NCBI GenBank assembly: GCA_964523405.1 | Contig: CAZGAQ010000068.1 | Coordinates: 1-8,294, forward strand | Length of the DNA stretch: 8,294 nucleotides | Origin: CAZGAQ01 sp964523405 | GTDB lineage: Bacteria > Planctomycetota > Phycisphaerae > UBA1845 > Fen-1342 | Direction: 5' to 3' | Shown here: one piece after another, positions 1-6,788 of the stretch | How the letters are laid out: each line of letters begins with the position of its first letter | Position numbering within the stretch: position 1 is the stretch's first letter | Program-made: the position numbers and the translations under genes | Notes under the pieces: model-generated | The model's database searches: none | What the model was told of the DNA's origin: nothing | Seen by the model: only the letters and a program-made list of their open reading frames with translations

Positions 1-135
1 GCGCGAGCTGTCGCGGACTTACCGGGGGGATGGCGGAAGCGCCAGGCAGCCCACAGCGATCGGTCAGCGGCCGGAGAATGCGGATGTTTGAGACGCTGCG
101 CGCATCGGCAAGTCGTCTGGGCCACAGGGTAGCGG

Positions 136-654
136 TCAGGTGTTCAGCGCCTGGGCGACGGCCTGGCGGACGGCGGCGAGGCGGGCGACGCCGGTCTGGC
201 CGATGGCGAGCATGAGGGTCTGGACGGCGGCTTCGGGGATCTGGCCGAGGTGGCGCTGGATGGTGAGGTCGTCGAGTTCCTTGTCTTCGGAGGGGAGGCG
301 GTTGCCGGTGAAGGAGCCGAAGAGCGTGAAGGAGAGCATCCGGAGGGCGCTTTGGCTGTCGGGCTGGGCGGCCTGGCGGTCCCACTCGGCGAGGGTGAGT
401 TCGCCGGCGCGGACGGCGTCGCGGAGGGCGAGGTACTCCTCGGCGAGGCTGGGCCAGAGCACTTCGACGCCGCCGAAGAGGGTGAGGAAGAGGTGGGTGA
501 AAGAGGTGCCGATGCCGACCTGGCGGCGGGCGGTGACAAGGTGGCGGGCGAGGGGCGGACGCGTGACCTGGGAGCCGGCGAACAGGGTGGCGTGAAGACT
601 GCGGCCCGGGTCGAGGGGGCCTTCGTAGCCGGCGAAGATGCTGAGGTGCAACAT
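136..654 (-). CDS. Uncharacterised protein with repeated T-L-F-G motifs
   Basis: I do not recognise this 172-residue protein and assign no function. It contains four short related motifs: SIFAG (residues 5-9), TLFAG (23-27), TLFGG (58-62) and TLFGS (110-114). The last three are each followed by a charged, probably helical stretch. The segment at residues 71-93 (LRDAVRAGELTLAEWDR) resembles the 'LR.A...G.LTL.E.D' pattern of DUF1707-type domains, and the TLFGG motifs recall the beta repeats of LiaF-like C-terminal domains; both are weak resemblances from memory. There is no signal peptide and no clear membrane helix, so a cytoplasmic protein is likely. The frame stays open upstream to 921, but the upstream part is Pro/Arg-rich junk. 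The ATG at 654 is preferred because a GGAG lies 6 bases before it and motif-like sequence begins there. It is transcribed divergently from gyrA. The plus-strand frames opposite it are Glu/Gly/Ala-rich and look like shadows. Confidence 0.78.
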   Translation of the reverse strand: MLHLSIFAGYEGPLDPGRSLHATLFAGSQVTRPPLARHLVTARRQVGIGTSFTHLFLTLFGGVEVLWPSLAEEYLALRDAVRAGELTLAEWDRQAAQPDSQSALRMLSFTLFGSFTGNRLPSEDKELDDLTIQRHLGQIPEAAVQTLMLAIGQTGVARLAAVRQAVAQALNT

Positions 655-660
655 GGCGGT

Positions 661-664
661 CTCC
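661..664 (-). promoter_or_regulatory. Shine-Dalgarno for the T-L-F-G repeat protein
   Basis: On the minus strand GGAG is followed by a 6-base spacer (accgcc) and then the ATG at 654. This site decides the start, because the same frame stays open for another 89 codons upstream without a comparable ribosome-binding site. Confidence 0.65.
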
Positions 665-726
665 AGCGGTGCTGACGCGCGCCGGCTCCGGGGGTTTTGG
701 GGCTTCCGGCGCCCTATTTTCTGCCC

Positions 727-756
727 GGGGGGGGGGGGGCGGGCCTGGGGGGGGGG
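727..756 (+). repeat. Two homopolymer G runs (G13 and G10)
   Basis: Thirteen consecutive G (727-739) and ten consecutive G (747-756) are separated by the heptamer cgggcct. The runs have enough G blocks on one strand to fold into a G-quadruplex and are long enough for replication slippage. They lie upstream of the gyrA promoter candidate and upstream of the divergent gene. The exact lengths could be affected by sequencing error. Confidence 0.85.
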
Positions 757-818
757 TGGCGGACAAGGGCGGCGGGCAGCGGGCTTGCGGGGTGTGGGTG
801 CGGAGGCGGGCGGCTGTC

Positions 819-843
819 TTGACGGGACGGGTGCGAGTATAAT
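819..843 (+). promoter_or_regulatory. Candidate gyrA promoter, short spacer
   Basis: TTGACG (819-824, five of six matches to the sigma-70 -35 consensus) and a perfect TATAAT (838-843) stand out in very GC-rich DNA, oriented toward gyrA. The spacer is only 13 bases where 16-18 is usual, so the two hexamers may not work together. The TATAAT may be used alone or with an activator. Initiation near base 850 would give a leader of about 107 bases. Confidence 0.5.
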
Positions 844-948
844 CCCGGCGTGTTTTCCGGGTCGCCCGGCGCCCTGGGGAGGGGCGGGGGGTGGGGCTAG
901 GGCCCGGGTGTGCGCGGCCACCGAACGGCGGGGTTACCGGCCGAAGTT

Positions 949-952
949 GGAG
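949..952 (+). promoter_or_regulatory. Shine-Dalgarno of gyrA
   Basis: GGAG lies 5 bases before the ATG at 958. It supports that start over the in-frame GTG at 910, which would add 16 residues not typical of GyrA and has no comparable site. Confidence 0.8.
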
Positions 953-957
953 CCGAA

Positions 958-3678
958 ATGAGCGACGTGCAGACGCCTGGCAGTGGTAGTCAGAACATTC
1001 CGACGCCGATCTCGCGGGAGATGGAGGATTCCTATCTCACGTACGCGATGAGCGTGATCATGGCGCGCGCGCTGCCGGACGCGCGGGACGGGCTGAAGCC
1101 GTCGCAGCGGCGCATTCTGGTGGCGATGCACGACCTGAACCTCGCGCCGCGCGCCAAGCACCGGAAGTGCGCGAAGATTGCCGGCGACACGAGCGGCAAC
1201 TATCACCCGCACGGCGAAGGCGTTGTCTACCCCACGCTCGTGCGCATGGGCCAGGAATGGAGCATGCGGCATGTTCTGGTCGATCCGCAGGGCAACTTTG
1301 GCAGCATCGACGGCGACCCGCCGGCGGCCATGCGGTATACCGAAGCGCGTCTGGCGGGCCCGGCGGAGGACATGCTCGCGGACCTCGACAAGGAGACGGT
1401 GGATTTCGAGGATAATTACGACGGGACACGTCAGGAGCCGGTGGTTCTGCCGAGCAAGTTTCCGAACCTGCTGGTGAACGGGTCGGAAGGCATCGCGGTG
1501 GGCATGGCGACGCGCCTGCTGCCGCACAATCTGGGCGAGATCTGCGACGCGACGATCGCGTATATGGACCATCCGGACATGCCGGCGGACGAGCTGCTGC
1601 GCTACGTGCGCGGGCCGGACTTTCCGACGGGCGGGGTGATCTGCGGGACGGAGGGGATTCGCGAGGCGTACGCGACGGGGCGGGGCTCGATGGTGGTGCG
1701 CGGCGTGCTGCACACGGAGGAGACCAAGAGCGGCCGGATTCACATCGTGGTGGACGAGATTCCGTACGGGGTGTTGCTGCCGACGATCAAGGAGCGGATT
1801 CAGGAGGCGGTGGAGAACGGGACGATCAAGGGCATCGACGACATGCGGGACGAGTCGGGGCGGGAGCAGCTGGTGCGGCTGGTCATCATCCTGAAGAAGG
1901 ATGCGAACGTGCAGGTCGTGATCAACCAGCTTTGGCGCTACACGCCGCTGCAGAGCACGATTCACGCGCTGAACATCGTGCTCGTGAACCGGGTGCCGAA
2001 GACGCTGAATCTCAAGCAGCTCATCGAGCAGTTCGTGCGGTTTCGCATCGAGGTGGTGCGGCGGCGGACGATGTACCTGCTGCGCAAGGCGCGGCAGCGG
2101 GCGCACGTGCTGGAAGGCCTGATCCTCGCGGTCGCGGACATCGACGAGATCATCCGCCTCATTCGCCAGTCGCCGGATGTGGACACGGCGCGGCAGGCGT
2201 TGATGGCGAGGACGCTGCGGCTGAGCGAGCTGGCGACGGTGCGCAAGCTGCTGCCGGAGGCGTTCGTGCGGCGGGCGACGGCGACGGACCAGCACCTCAC
2301 GCGGACGCAGGCGGATGCGATTCTGGCGATGCAGCTGCGCCGCCTGACGGGGCTGGAGATCGAGCAGTTGGCGACGGAATACCGCGAGGTGAGCGAGCAC
2401 ATCGAGGGGTATGAACTGATTCTGGCGGACGAGCGGCGCGTGCGCGACATCATCGCCGAAGACCTGCGCGAGATGAAGGAGAAGTACGGCGACGCGCGGC
2501 GCACGCAGATCGGGCCGGCGGTCGGCGAAGTCAATATGGAACAGCTCGTCGCGCGGGAAGAGGTGGTGGTCACGATCTCGCACGAGGGCTACGTGAAGCG
2601 CGTGCCGATCGACACGTATCGGAGCCAGGGACGGGGGGGGAAGGGGGTGCGCGGCACCGAGAACAAGGACGGCGACTTCATCGAGCAGGTGCGCGTGTGC
2701 TCGACCCACGATTACCTGCTGTTCTTCACGAATCGCGGGCGCGTGTACTGGCTGCGGGTGTACGACATTCCGAGCTTGTCGCGGACCAGCCGCGGGCGGG
2801 CGCTGGCGAACCTGCTGACGATGCAGCCTAGCGAGCGGCACATGGCGGTGCTGGCCGTCAAGGCGTTCGAGGAGCAGGAGCAGTATGTGTTCTTCGCGAC
2901 GGAAAAGGGCGTGGTGAAGAAGACGCCGCTGGTAGCGTTCGCGAATCCGCGGCCGAGCGGGATTCAGGCGATTCTATTGGATCCGGACGATTCGCTGATC
3001 AAGGTGTCGCTATCGACGGGCAATGACGAGGTTGTGCTGGGCACGCAGCAGGGGATGGCGTGCCGGTTCCTGGAGACCGACGTGCGGGCGATGGGGCGGA
3101 CGGCGCGCGGCGTGCGCGGCATCAGTCTGGGTCGCGACGATGTCGTCGTGGACATGGCCGTCATTCACCCAGGCATGAGCGTGCTGACGGTCTGCCGCAA
3201 CGGCTACGGCAAGCGGACGGCGGTCGACGAGTACCGCCGGACACGGCGTGGGGGCAAAGGCGTGATCAACATCCGTGCGACGGAGCGTAACGGACCGGTG
3301 GTCGCGCTGCGGGCTGTGACGGACGAGGATTCGCTGATTCTGATCACGGCGAAGGGCATTTTGCTGCGGATGGCCGTGAGTCAGTTGCGTGAGATTGGGC
3401 GGGCGACGCAGGGCGTGCGGCTGATCCGGCTGGCGGAGGCGGACGACGCGGTGGTGGCGGTCGCGACGCTGGTGCGGGAGCAGTCGGCGGGCAACGGGGA
3501 AGAAGAGGACCAGGGCGAGAACGGCACGTTCCAGCAGGCGGACCTGGCGGAAGCGGGGGAGGCGCCGCCGGAGGCGGAAATGCCGGAGGAGCCGGTCGAG
3601 GAAGCATCGGCGGACGAGGGCGCAGGCGACGAGGCGGAGCTGGACGAGGACGAAGAGGGCGGCGACGGCGAGGCGTAA
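958..3678 (+). CDS. gyrA: DNA gyrase subunit A
   Basis: This is the A subunit of type IIA topoisomerase, 906 residues long (E. coli GyrA is 875). With GyrB it introduces negative supercoils by cutting and passing DNA. The N-terminal breakage-reunion domain (about 20-525) begins with the conserved block around SYLTYAMSVIMARALPDARD. It holds the catalytic pair Arg126-Tyr127 in AMRYTEARL and the DNA-bending Ile179 in GSEGIAVGM. The beta-pinwheel C-terminal domain (about 530-840) carries a GyrA box, QGRGGKG (557-563), which marks it as GyrA rather than ParC although the second residue differs from the usual QRRGGKG. A related TRRGGKG lies at 762-768. The last 67 residues are an acidic, disordered-looking tail. 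In the quinolone pocket the positions of E. coli Ser83 and Asp87 are Gly88 and Pro92. gyrB is not in the window. The start at 958 is chosen from the GGAG and homology. Confidence 0.97.
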   Translation: MSDVQTPGSGSQNIPTPISREMEDSYLTYAMSVIMARALPDARDGLKPSQRRILVAMHDLNLAPRAKHRKCAKIAGDTSGNYHPHGEGVVYPTLVRMGQEWSMRHVLVDPQGNFGSIDGDPPAAMRYTEARLAGPAEDMLADLDKETVDFEDNYDGTRQEPVVLPSKFPNLLVNGSEGIAVGMATRLLPHNLGEICDATIAYMDHPDMPADELLRYVRGPDFPTGGVICGTEGIREAYATGRGSMVVRGVLHTEETKSGRIHIVVDEIPYGVLLPTIKERIQEAVENGTIKGIDDMRDESGREQLVRLVIILKKDANVQVVINQLWRYTPLQSTIHALNIVLVNRVPKTLNLKQLIEQFVRFRIEVVRRRTMYLLRKARQRAHVLEGLILAVADIDEIIRLIRQSPDVDTARQALMARTLRLSELATVRKLLPEAFVRRATATDQHLTRTQADAILAMQLRRLTGLEIEQLATEYREVSEHIEGYELILADERRVRDIIAEDLREMKEKYGDARRTQIGPAVGEVNMEQLVAREEVVVTISHEGYVKRVPIDTYRSQGRGGKGVRGTENKDGDFIEQVRVCSTHDYLLFFTNRGRVYWLRVYDIPSLSRTSRGRALANLLTMQPSERHMAVLAVKAFEEQEQYVFFATEKGVVKKTPLVAFANPRPSGIQAILLDPDDSLIKVSLSTGNDEVVLGTQQGMACRFLETDVRAMGRTARGVRGISLGRDDVVVDMAVIHPGMSVLTVCRNGYGKRTAVDEYRRTRRGGKGVINIRATERNGPVVALRAVTDEDSLILITAKGILLRMAVSQLREIGRATQGVRLIRLAEADDAVVAVATLVREQSAGNGEEEDQGENGTFQQADLAEAGEAPPEAEMPEEPVEEASADEGAGDEAELDEDEEGGDGEA
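3475..3675 (+). other. Acidic C-terminal tail of GyrA
   Basis: Residues 840-906 contain about 27 Asp/Glu, one Arg and no Lys, with many Gly, Ala and Pro, and no pinwheel-like pattern. E. coli GyrA also ends in an acidic tail, shorter than this one, that modulates DNA wrapping. A similar role here is an inference. Confidence 0.75.
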
Positions 3679-3759
3679 GGCGGGGGCGCGGAGGGCGGAC
3701 GGGGCAGACGGGTACAGCGCGAGGTGGTCCGGTGGGACACGGGGTGTGGGGCGGCGCGC

Positions 3760-3788
3760 TTGCACGTACCGGGGGACCTCATTACTGT
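3760..3788 (+). promoter_or_regulatory. Weak promoter candidate before the cyclophilin gene
   Basis: TTGCAC (3760-3765) and TACTGT (3783-3788) are separated by 17 bases and match the sigma-70 consensus at only three of six positions each. The site lies in the 170-base gap after gyrA and its spacing is ideal, but sequence support is thin. TACATT at 3796-3801 is an alternative -10 with no matching -35. Confidence 0.22.
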
Positions 3789-3848
3789 GCGGGGCTACAT
3801 TGTGGGTACGGCCCGTGGTTGTGCCACGTTCACGAGGAAAGGTGACCT

Positions 3849-4619
3849 ATGCGACGAAGCGTGACGCTGATGGCGGTGCTGGTGATGGTGCCGATTCTGC
3901 TGGCGCAGGAAGTGAAGCAGGAGGCGAAGCCCTCGGAGGAGGAAAAGGCCGCGATGAAGAAGTTGCAGGAAGCGAAGAATCAGGGTGCGACAACCAGCGC
4001 GCCGGCGGCGAGCCAGCCGGCGGGCACGAAGCCGGCAGCGGGCGGACTGACGGTGCGTGTGCGACTGGACACGACGCTGGGACCGATCGCGCTGGAGCTG
4101 GATGGCGACAAGGCGCCGATCAGCGTGCAGAACTTCGTGGCGTACGTCGAGGCCAAGTTCTACGACGGCCTGATCTTCCACCGCGTGATGAAGGACTTCA
4201 TGATTCAGGGGGGCGGGTACACGCCCGAGCTGGCGGAGAAGAAGGAAGGTCTGCAGCCGCCGATCCACAACGAGTGGAAGAACGGGCTGAAGAACGCGCG
4301 CGGCACGATTGCCATGGCCCGGACGCAGGTGGCGGATTCGGCGACGGCGCAATTCTTCATCAACGTGGTCGACAATGCGATGCTGGATACGCCGCGGGAC
4401 GGCGCCGCCTACGCCGTGTTTGGCAAGGTGGTGGAAGGCATGGAGACGGTCGATCGCATCCGCAACACGGAAGTGACGACGAATCCGCGCCTGCCGATGG
4501 GCCCGGTGGTGCCGAAGGAAGCCGTGGTGATCAAGAGCGCCAAGGTGGTCGGCGAGTACGATAAGAAGGCCCTGGCCGAGAAGGCTGCGGCCGCCGAGAA
4601 GGCGCCGGCCAAGCCGTAG
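3849..4619 (+). CDS. Secreted cyclophilin-type peptidyl-prolyl isomerase
   Basis: This 256-residue protein is a cyclophilin (EC 5.2.1.8) that catalyses cis-trans isomerisation of Xaa-Pro bonds, and its export signal places it in the periplasm or envelope. Residues 1-19 form a signal peptide (RR, then a hydrophobic core, ending LLA before Gln20) with no lipobox cysteine. A charged linker rich in Lys/Glu and then Ala/Thr/Pro (20-66) precedes the cyclophilin domain (about 68-235). The domain resembles E. coli PpiA: FHRVMKDFMIQGGG contains the catalytic Arg112 and Gln120, and TAQFFIN and YAVFGKVVEGM are conserved. The position of human CypA Trp121 appears to be Met178, as expected for a bacterial protein with low cyclosporin affinity. 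A Lys/Ala-rich tail (233-256) follows. The start is supported by AGGAAAGG 6 bases upstream. It lies 170 bases after gyrA on the same strand. Confidence 0.95.
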   Translation: MRRSVTLMAVLVMVPILLAQEVKQEAKPSEEEKAAMKKLQEAKNQGATTSAPAASQPAGTKPAAGGLTVRVRLDTTLGPIALELDGDKAPISVQNFVAYVEAKFYDGLIFHRVMKDFMIQGGGYTPELAEKKEGLQPPIHNEWKNGLKNARGTIAMARTQVADSATAQFFINVVDNAMLDTPRDGAAYAVFGKVVEGMETVDRIRNTEVTTNPRLPMGPVVPKEAVVIKSAKVVGEYDKKALAEKAAAAEKAPAKP

Positions 4620-4657
4620 GCAGGTGGGCGTCCGGCCCGAAGACGTCGGTGGATGTG

Positions 4658-4719
4658 GCCCCCCGCAGCCGGGACTGAGACCGGAATTGCTCCGGTGCTG
4701 GCGCGCGGTTGCGGGGGGC
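4658..4719 (+). other. Nested hairpin between cyclophilin and exchanger genes
   Basis: An outer stem pairs GCCCCCCGCAGCC (4658-4670) with GGTTGCGGGGGGC (4707-4719): 13 pairs, one of them G-U. Inside it a perfect hairpin pairs ACCGGA (4680-4685) with TCCGGT (4691-4696) around a 5-base loop. Single-stranded joints of 9 and 10 bases flank the inner hairpin. The structure begins 39 bases after the cyclophilin stop and ends 43 bases before the exchanger start. No T run follows it, so it is not a classic Rho-independent terminator. It could end the upstream transcript, attenuate the downstream gene or be a leader RNA. I match it to no known RNA family. Confidence 0.6.
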
Positions 4720-4762
4720 TGACGCGCGGGCCGGAGGCGACCGCGTTGTCGGCGGAAGCACT

Positions 4763-6391
4763 ATGAGCGCGTGGCTGAACTCGCAGCAATTTGTGACGCT
4801 GTTCGCGGTCGTGGCCGTAGGGGTGGCGCTGGGCGCGGTGCGCGTGCGCGGCGTGTCGGTTGGCGCGGCGGCGGTGTTTTTCGTGGCCCTGGTGCTCGGG
4901 CATTTTCAGTGGACGTTACCGCGAGAGCTGACCGAGCTGGGGCTGGTGCTGTTCGTGTACTCGGTAGGATTGCAGGCGGGGCCGCGGTTTTTCGGGATTC
5001 TGCGGGCGCGCGGGGCCGCGTTCCTGGCGGTCGGGGCCGGGGCGACCGCGGTGGGGGCGGTGGCGACGATCGGGCTGGCACTGTGGTTTGGGCTGAACGC
5101 GCCGCTGGCGGCGGGACTGTATTCCGGGGCGACGACCTGTACGCCAGCGCTGGCGGGTGTGCTGGACGCCATCCGCCGCGCGTCGTCGGATGACGGGGCG
5201 GTGGCCTCCGTCGGCTACGGCGTGGCCTACCCGTTCAGCGTGATCGCCGTCGTACTCGTGGTCCAGTTTCTGCCGCGTCTGCTGCGTGCCAGCACGAGTG
5301 CGGCGGCCGCGAAGTACCGTGAAGAAGAGCTGGCGAAGTCGCCCCCGCTGGAGGAGTGCGCCTTTCGCATCACCAACCGCAACTGCGCCGGACGCACGGT
5401 GGATGAGCTGCAGGGGCTGCATGTGTCCAACGCCGTGATCTGCCGGCTGCGGCAGGGCGGCGAGATTCACCCGGTGCGGCCGGATGCGACGCTCAATCTC
5501 GGCGACACGGTGCTGGCGGTGGGGCGGCCGGAGGAGCTGGCGAAATTGGAAGCGCTCCTAGGGGACGTGGTGATTGACCCGATGACGGACCCGAGCGGGA
5601 AGGTGACGAGCGAACAGCTCGTGGTCTCGCGGCGGGAGGTGTTCGGGCGGACGCTGCGGGACCTGTGCGTGTGGGAGAAGTACGGCGTCGTGGTGACGCG
5701 CGTGCGGCGTGAGGGGATCGAGCTGGTGCCGCGCGGCGATCTGCGGCTGGACCCGGGGGACGTGCTGCGGGTGGTGGGGTCGCGGCCGGACGTGACGGCG
5801 CTGGCGGGGGCGGTGGGGCGGGACGAGCGGCGGCTGTACGAGACGAGTCTGGTGCCGTTTTCGGCGGGGATCGCGCTGGGGGCGGCCGTGGGGCACATTC
5901 CAATTTCGCTGCCGGGTGGGCTGCAGATACAACTGGGGTTGGGCGGCGGGGCGTTCCTGGTGGCGCTGCTCTTGGGGCACTGGGGCAACAACGGGCCGGT
6001 GCGGGTGTACGTGCCGCACGCGGTGAAGCAGTTTGCGCGGGAGGTCGGGCTGGTGATCTTCCTGGCGGGCGCCGGGGCGGGGGCGGGCTCGAAGTTCGTG
6101 GCGATCCTGCAGCAGACGGGACCGCGGTTGCTGGTGGCGGGGGCGCTGATCACGCTGGTGACGGTGGCGGCGGCGGTGCTGCTGATGTTCCTGATTTTGC
6201 GGTGGAATGTGCTATATGGGGCGGGGGCGTTGACGGCGACGATGACGAATCCGCCGGGGCTGGCGGCGGCGACAGCGCTGGCGGAGTCGGACGCGGCGGC
6301 GGTGGGGTTTGCGAGCGTGTACCCGGTGGCGCTGATTTCGAAGATCGTGTTCGCGCCGCTGGTGTTTTTGATCTTGAGGTTGTTGGGGTAG
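4763..6391 (+). CDS. AspT/YidE-family antiporter with two RCK_C domains
   Basis: This 542-residue inner-membrane transporter belongs to the aspartate:alanine exchanger family (AspT, YidE, YbjL; YidE is 553 residues). An N-terminal membrane block of about six helices (9-172) contains the family motif FVYSVGLQAGPRFF (64-77) and SGATTCTPALAG (121-132). Two TrkA-C/RCK_C domains follow in the cytoplasm (about 197-268 and 282-352), each with an 'L.xGDxLxVVGxP' ending (LNLGDTVLAVGRP and LDPGDVLRVVGSRP). A second membrane block (about 361-541) repeats the architecture, with MTNPPGLA (494-501) matching the first block's TCTPALA. Substrate is unknown: members exchange amino acids or dicarboxylates, but many are uncharacterised. 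Where YidE has VGLKSG, this protein has an alternating Gly-Ala stretch (435-442). The ATG at 4763 has GGAAG 4 bases upstream, and the open frame before it (from 4709) lies within the hairpin region, so the shorter start is chosen. Confidence 0.92.
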   Translation: MSAWLNSQQFVTLFAVVAVGVALGAVRVRGVSVGAAAVFFVALVLGHFQWTLPRELTELGLVLFVYSVGLQAGPRFFGILRARGAAFLAVGAGATAVGAVATIGLALWFGLNAPLAAGLYSGATTCTPALAGVLDAIRRASSDDGAVASVGYGVAYPFSVIAVVLVVQFLPRLLRASTSAAAAKYREEELAKSPPLEECAFRITNRNCAGRTVDELQGLHVSNAVICRLRQGGEIHPVRPDATLNLGDTVLAVGRPEELAKLEALLGDVVIDPMTDPSGKVTSEQLVVSRREVFGRTLRDLCVWEKYGVVVTRVRREGIELVPRGDLRLDPGDVLRVVGSRPDVTALAGAVGRDERRLYETSLVPFSAGIALGAAVGHIPISLPGGLQIQLGLGGGAFLVALLLGHWGNNGPVRVYVPHAVKQFAREVGLVIFLAGAGAGAGSKFVAILQQTGPRLLVAGALITLVTVAAAVLLMFLILRWNVLYGAGALTATMTNPPGLAAATALAESDAAAVGFASVYPVALISKIVFAPLVFLILRLLG

Positions 6392-6444
6392 GGGGAGGCG
6401 GGGAATCCACGCGCGGCGCGCAGCGGAGACGGAGCGGGCGTCGT

Positions 6445-6451
6445 GGGGAGG
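6445..6451 (+). promoter_or_regulatory. Shine-Dalgarno of the small membrane protein
   Basis: GGGGAGG lies 7 bases before the ATG at 6459. It is the strongest ribosome-binding site in the window and supports this start over the in-frame ATG at 6480. Confidence 0.75.
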
Positions 6452-6458
6452 TCCGGCG

Positions 6459-6764
6459 ATGGGATGGTTCGATGGGCCTATGAGTCCGCGGCAGCGGCAG
6501 CGCTGGGCGAGGGAACGCGCGCGGGGGAAGTGGACGTTCATCATGGTGCGCGGGGTGCTGCAGTTCGGCTTGGGCATGGCGATACTCTGGCCGGTGCTGA
6601 TGGCGGTCATGGACGGTGAGTTTTCGTCCGTCCGGACATTTGTGCAGCGGGTCATGTACAGGGGGGTGGGGGCTGTGGTTCTGTTTCCGGTCGGAGGAGT
6701 AGCCGTTGGGTTGCTGTCGTGGTGGAGCAACGAACGGCGCTTCGCCGCGCGCGGTGACAAGTAG
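6459..6764 (+). CDS. Small two-helix membrane protein, function unknown
   Basis: This 101-residue protein has a basic N-terminal segment (9-25, RQRQRWARERARGK) followed by two probable membrane helices (about 33-51 and 68-88) separated by a short polar loop (52-66). It ends in a charged tail, NERRFAARGDK. I do not know its function. The pattern of a basic 'R.RA..KGK..FI..RGVL..G' start and two helices resembles small hypothetical membrane proteins I recall from several bacteria. By the positive-inside rule both termini are predicted in the cytoplasm. It lies 67 bases after the antiporter on the same strand and could be co-transcribed with it. Its strong Shine-Dalgarno and membrane pattern support a real gene. 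lysS lies convergent to it. Confidence 0.75.
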   Translation: MGWFDGPMSPRQRQRWARERARGKWTFIMVRGVLQFGLGMAILWPVLMAVMDGEFSSVRTFVQRVMYRGVGAVVLFPVGGVAVGLLSWWSNERRFAARGDK

Positions 6765-6788
6765 GGCGGACGCGGGGCTCCCAATCGG

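Larger units (their letters stand above)
655..957. other. Divergent intergenic region with G runs
   Basis: This 303-base stretch lies between the divergent starts of the T-L-F-G protein and gyrA, and I see no gene in it. It is extremely G-rich on the plus strand, with an uninterrupted run of 13 G at 727-739 and another of 10 G at 747-756. A promoter-like pair of hexamers for gyrA lies at 819-843. A small hairpin (CCGGG, loop tcg, CCCGG; 857-869) falls in the predicted gyrA leader. Frames that extend through here are biased translations of G-rich DNA. No convincing promoter for the minus-strand gene was found. Confidence 0.7.

Noticed and set aside
250..675. Plus-strand open frame of 141 codons opposite the T-L-F-G protein
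   Set aside because: The product is almost all Glu, Gly and Ala with no domain-like pattern, as expected from the antisense of a GC-rich gene. The minus-strand frame has patterned hydrophobic motifs and a good ribosome-binding site.
655..921. N-terminal extension of the minus-strand gene to 921
   Set aside because: The added 89 residues are Pro/Arg/Ala-rich and translate the G runs. A GGAG-supported ATG at 654 starts the patterned part.
934..2841. 635-codon minus-strand open frame inside gyrA
   Set aside because: It is His/Arg/Leu-rich and antisense to clearly conserved GyrA sequence, a typical shadow frame in GC-rich DNA.
3765..3810. CGTACC/GGTACG inverted repeat before the cyclophilin gene
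   Set aside because: Only 6 base pairs enclose a 34-base loop, which is expected by chance in a region of this size.
3814..3828. Small hairpin CGTGG/CCACG just before the cyclophilin ribosome-binding site
   Set aside because: A 5-bp stem is too short to support a regulatory call.
3746..4564. Plus-strand open frame overlapping the cyclophilin gene in another frame
   Set aside because: The product is low-complexity Gly/Arg/Asp, whereas the overlapping frame is an unmistakable cyclophilin with a signal peptide.
4658..4700. Possible cobalamin or TPP riboswitch before the antiporter
   Set aside because: Short stretches (gccgggactgagacc) resemble pieces of the cobalamin and TPP cores, but the remaining conserved blocks of either family are absent, so the resemblance is probably chance.
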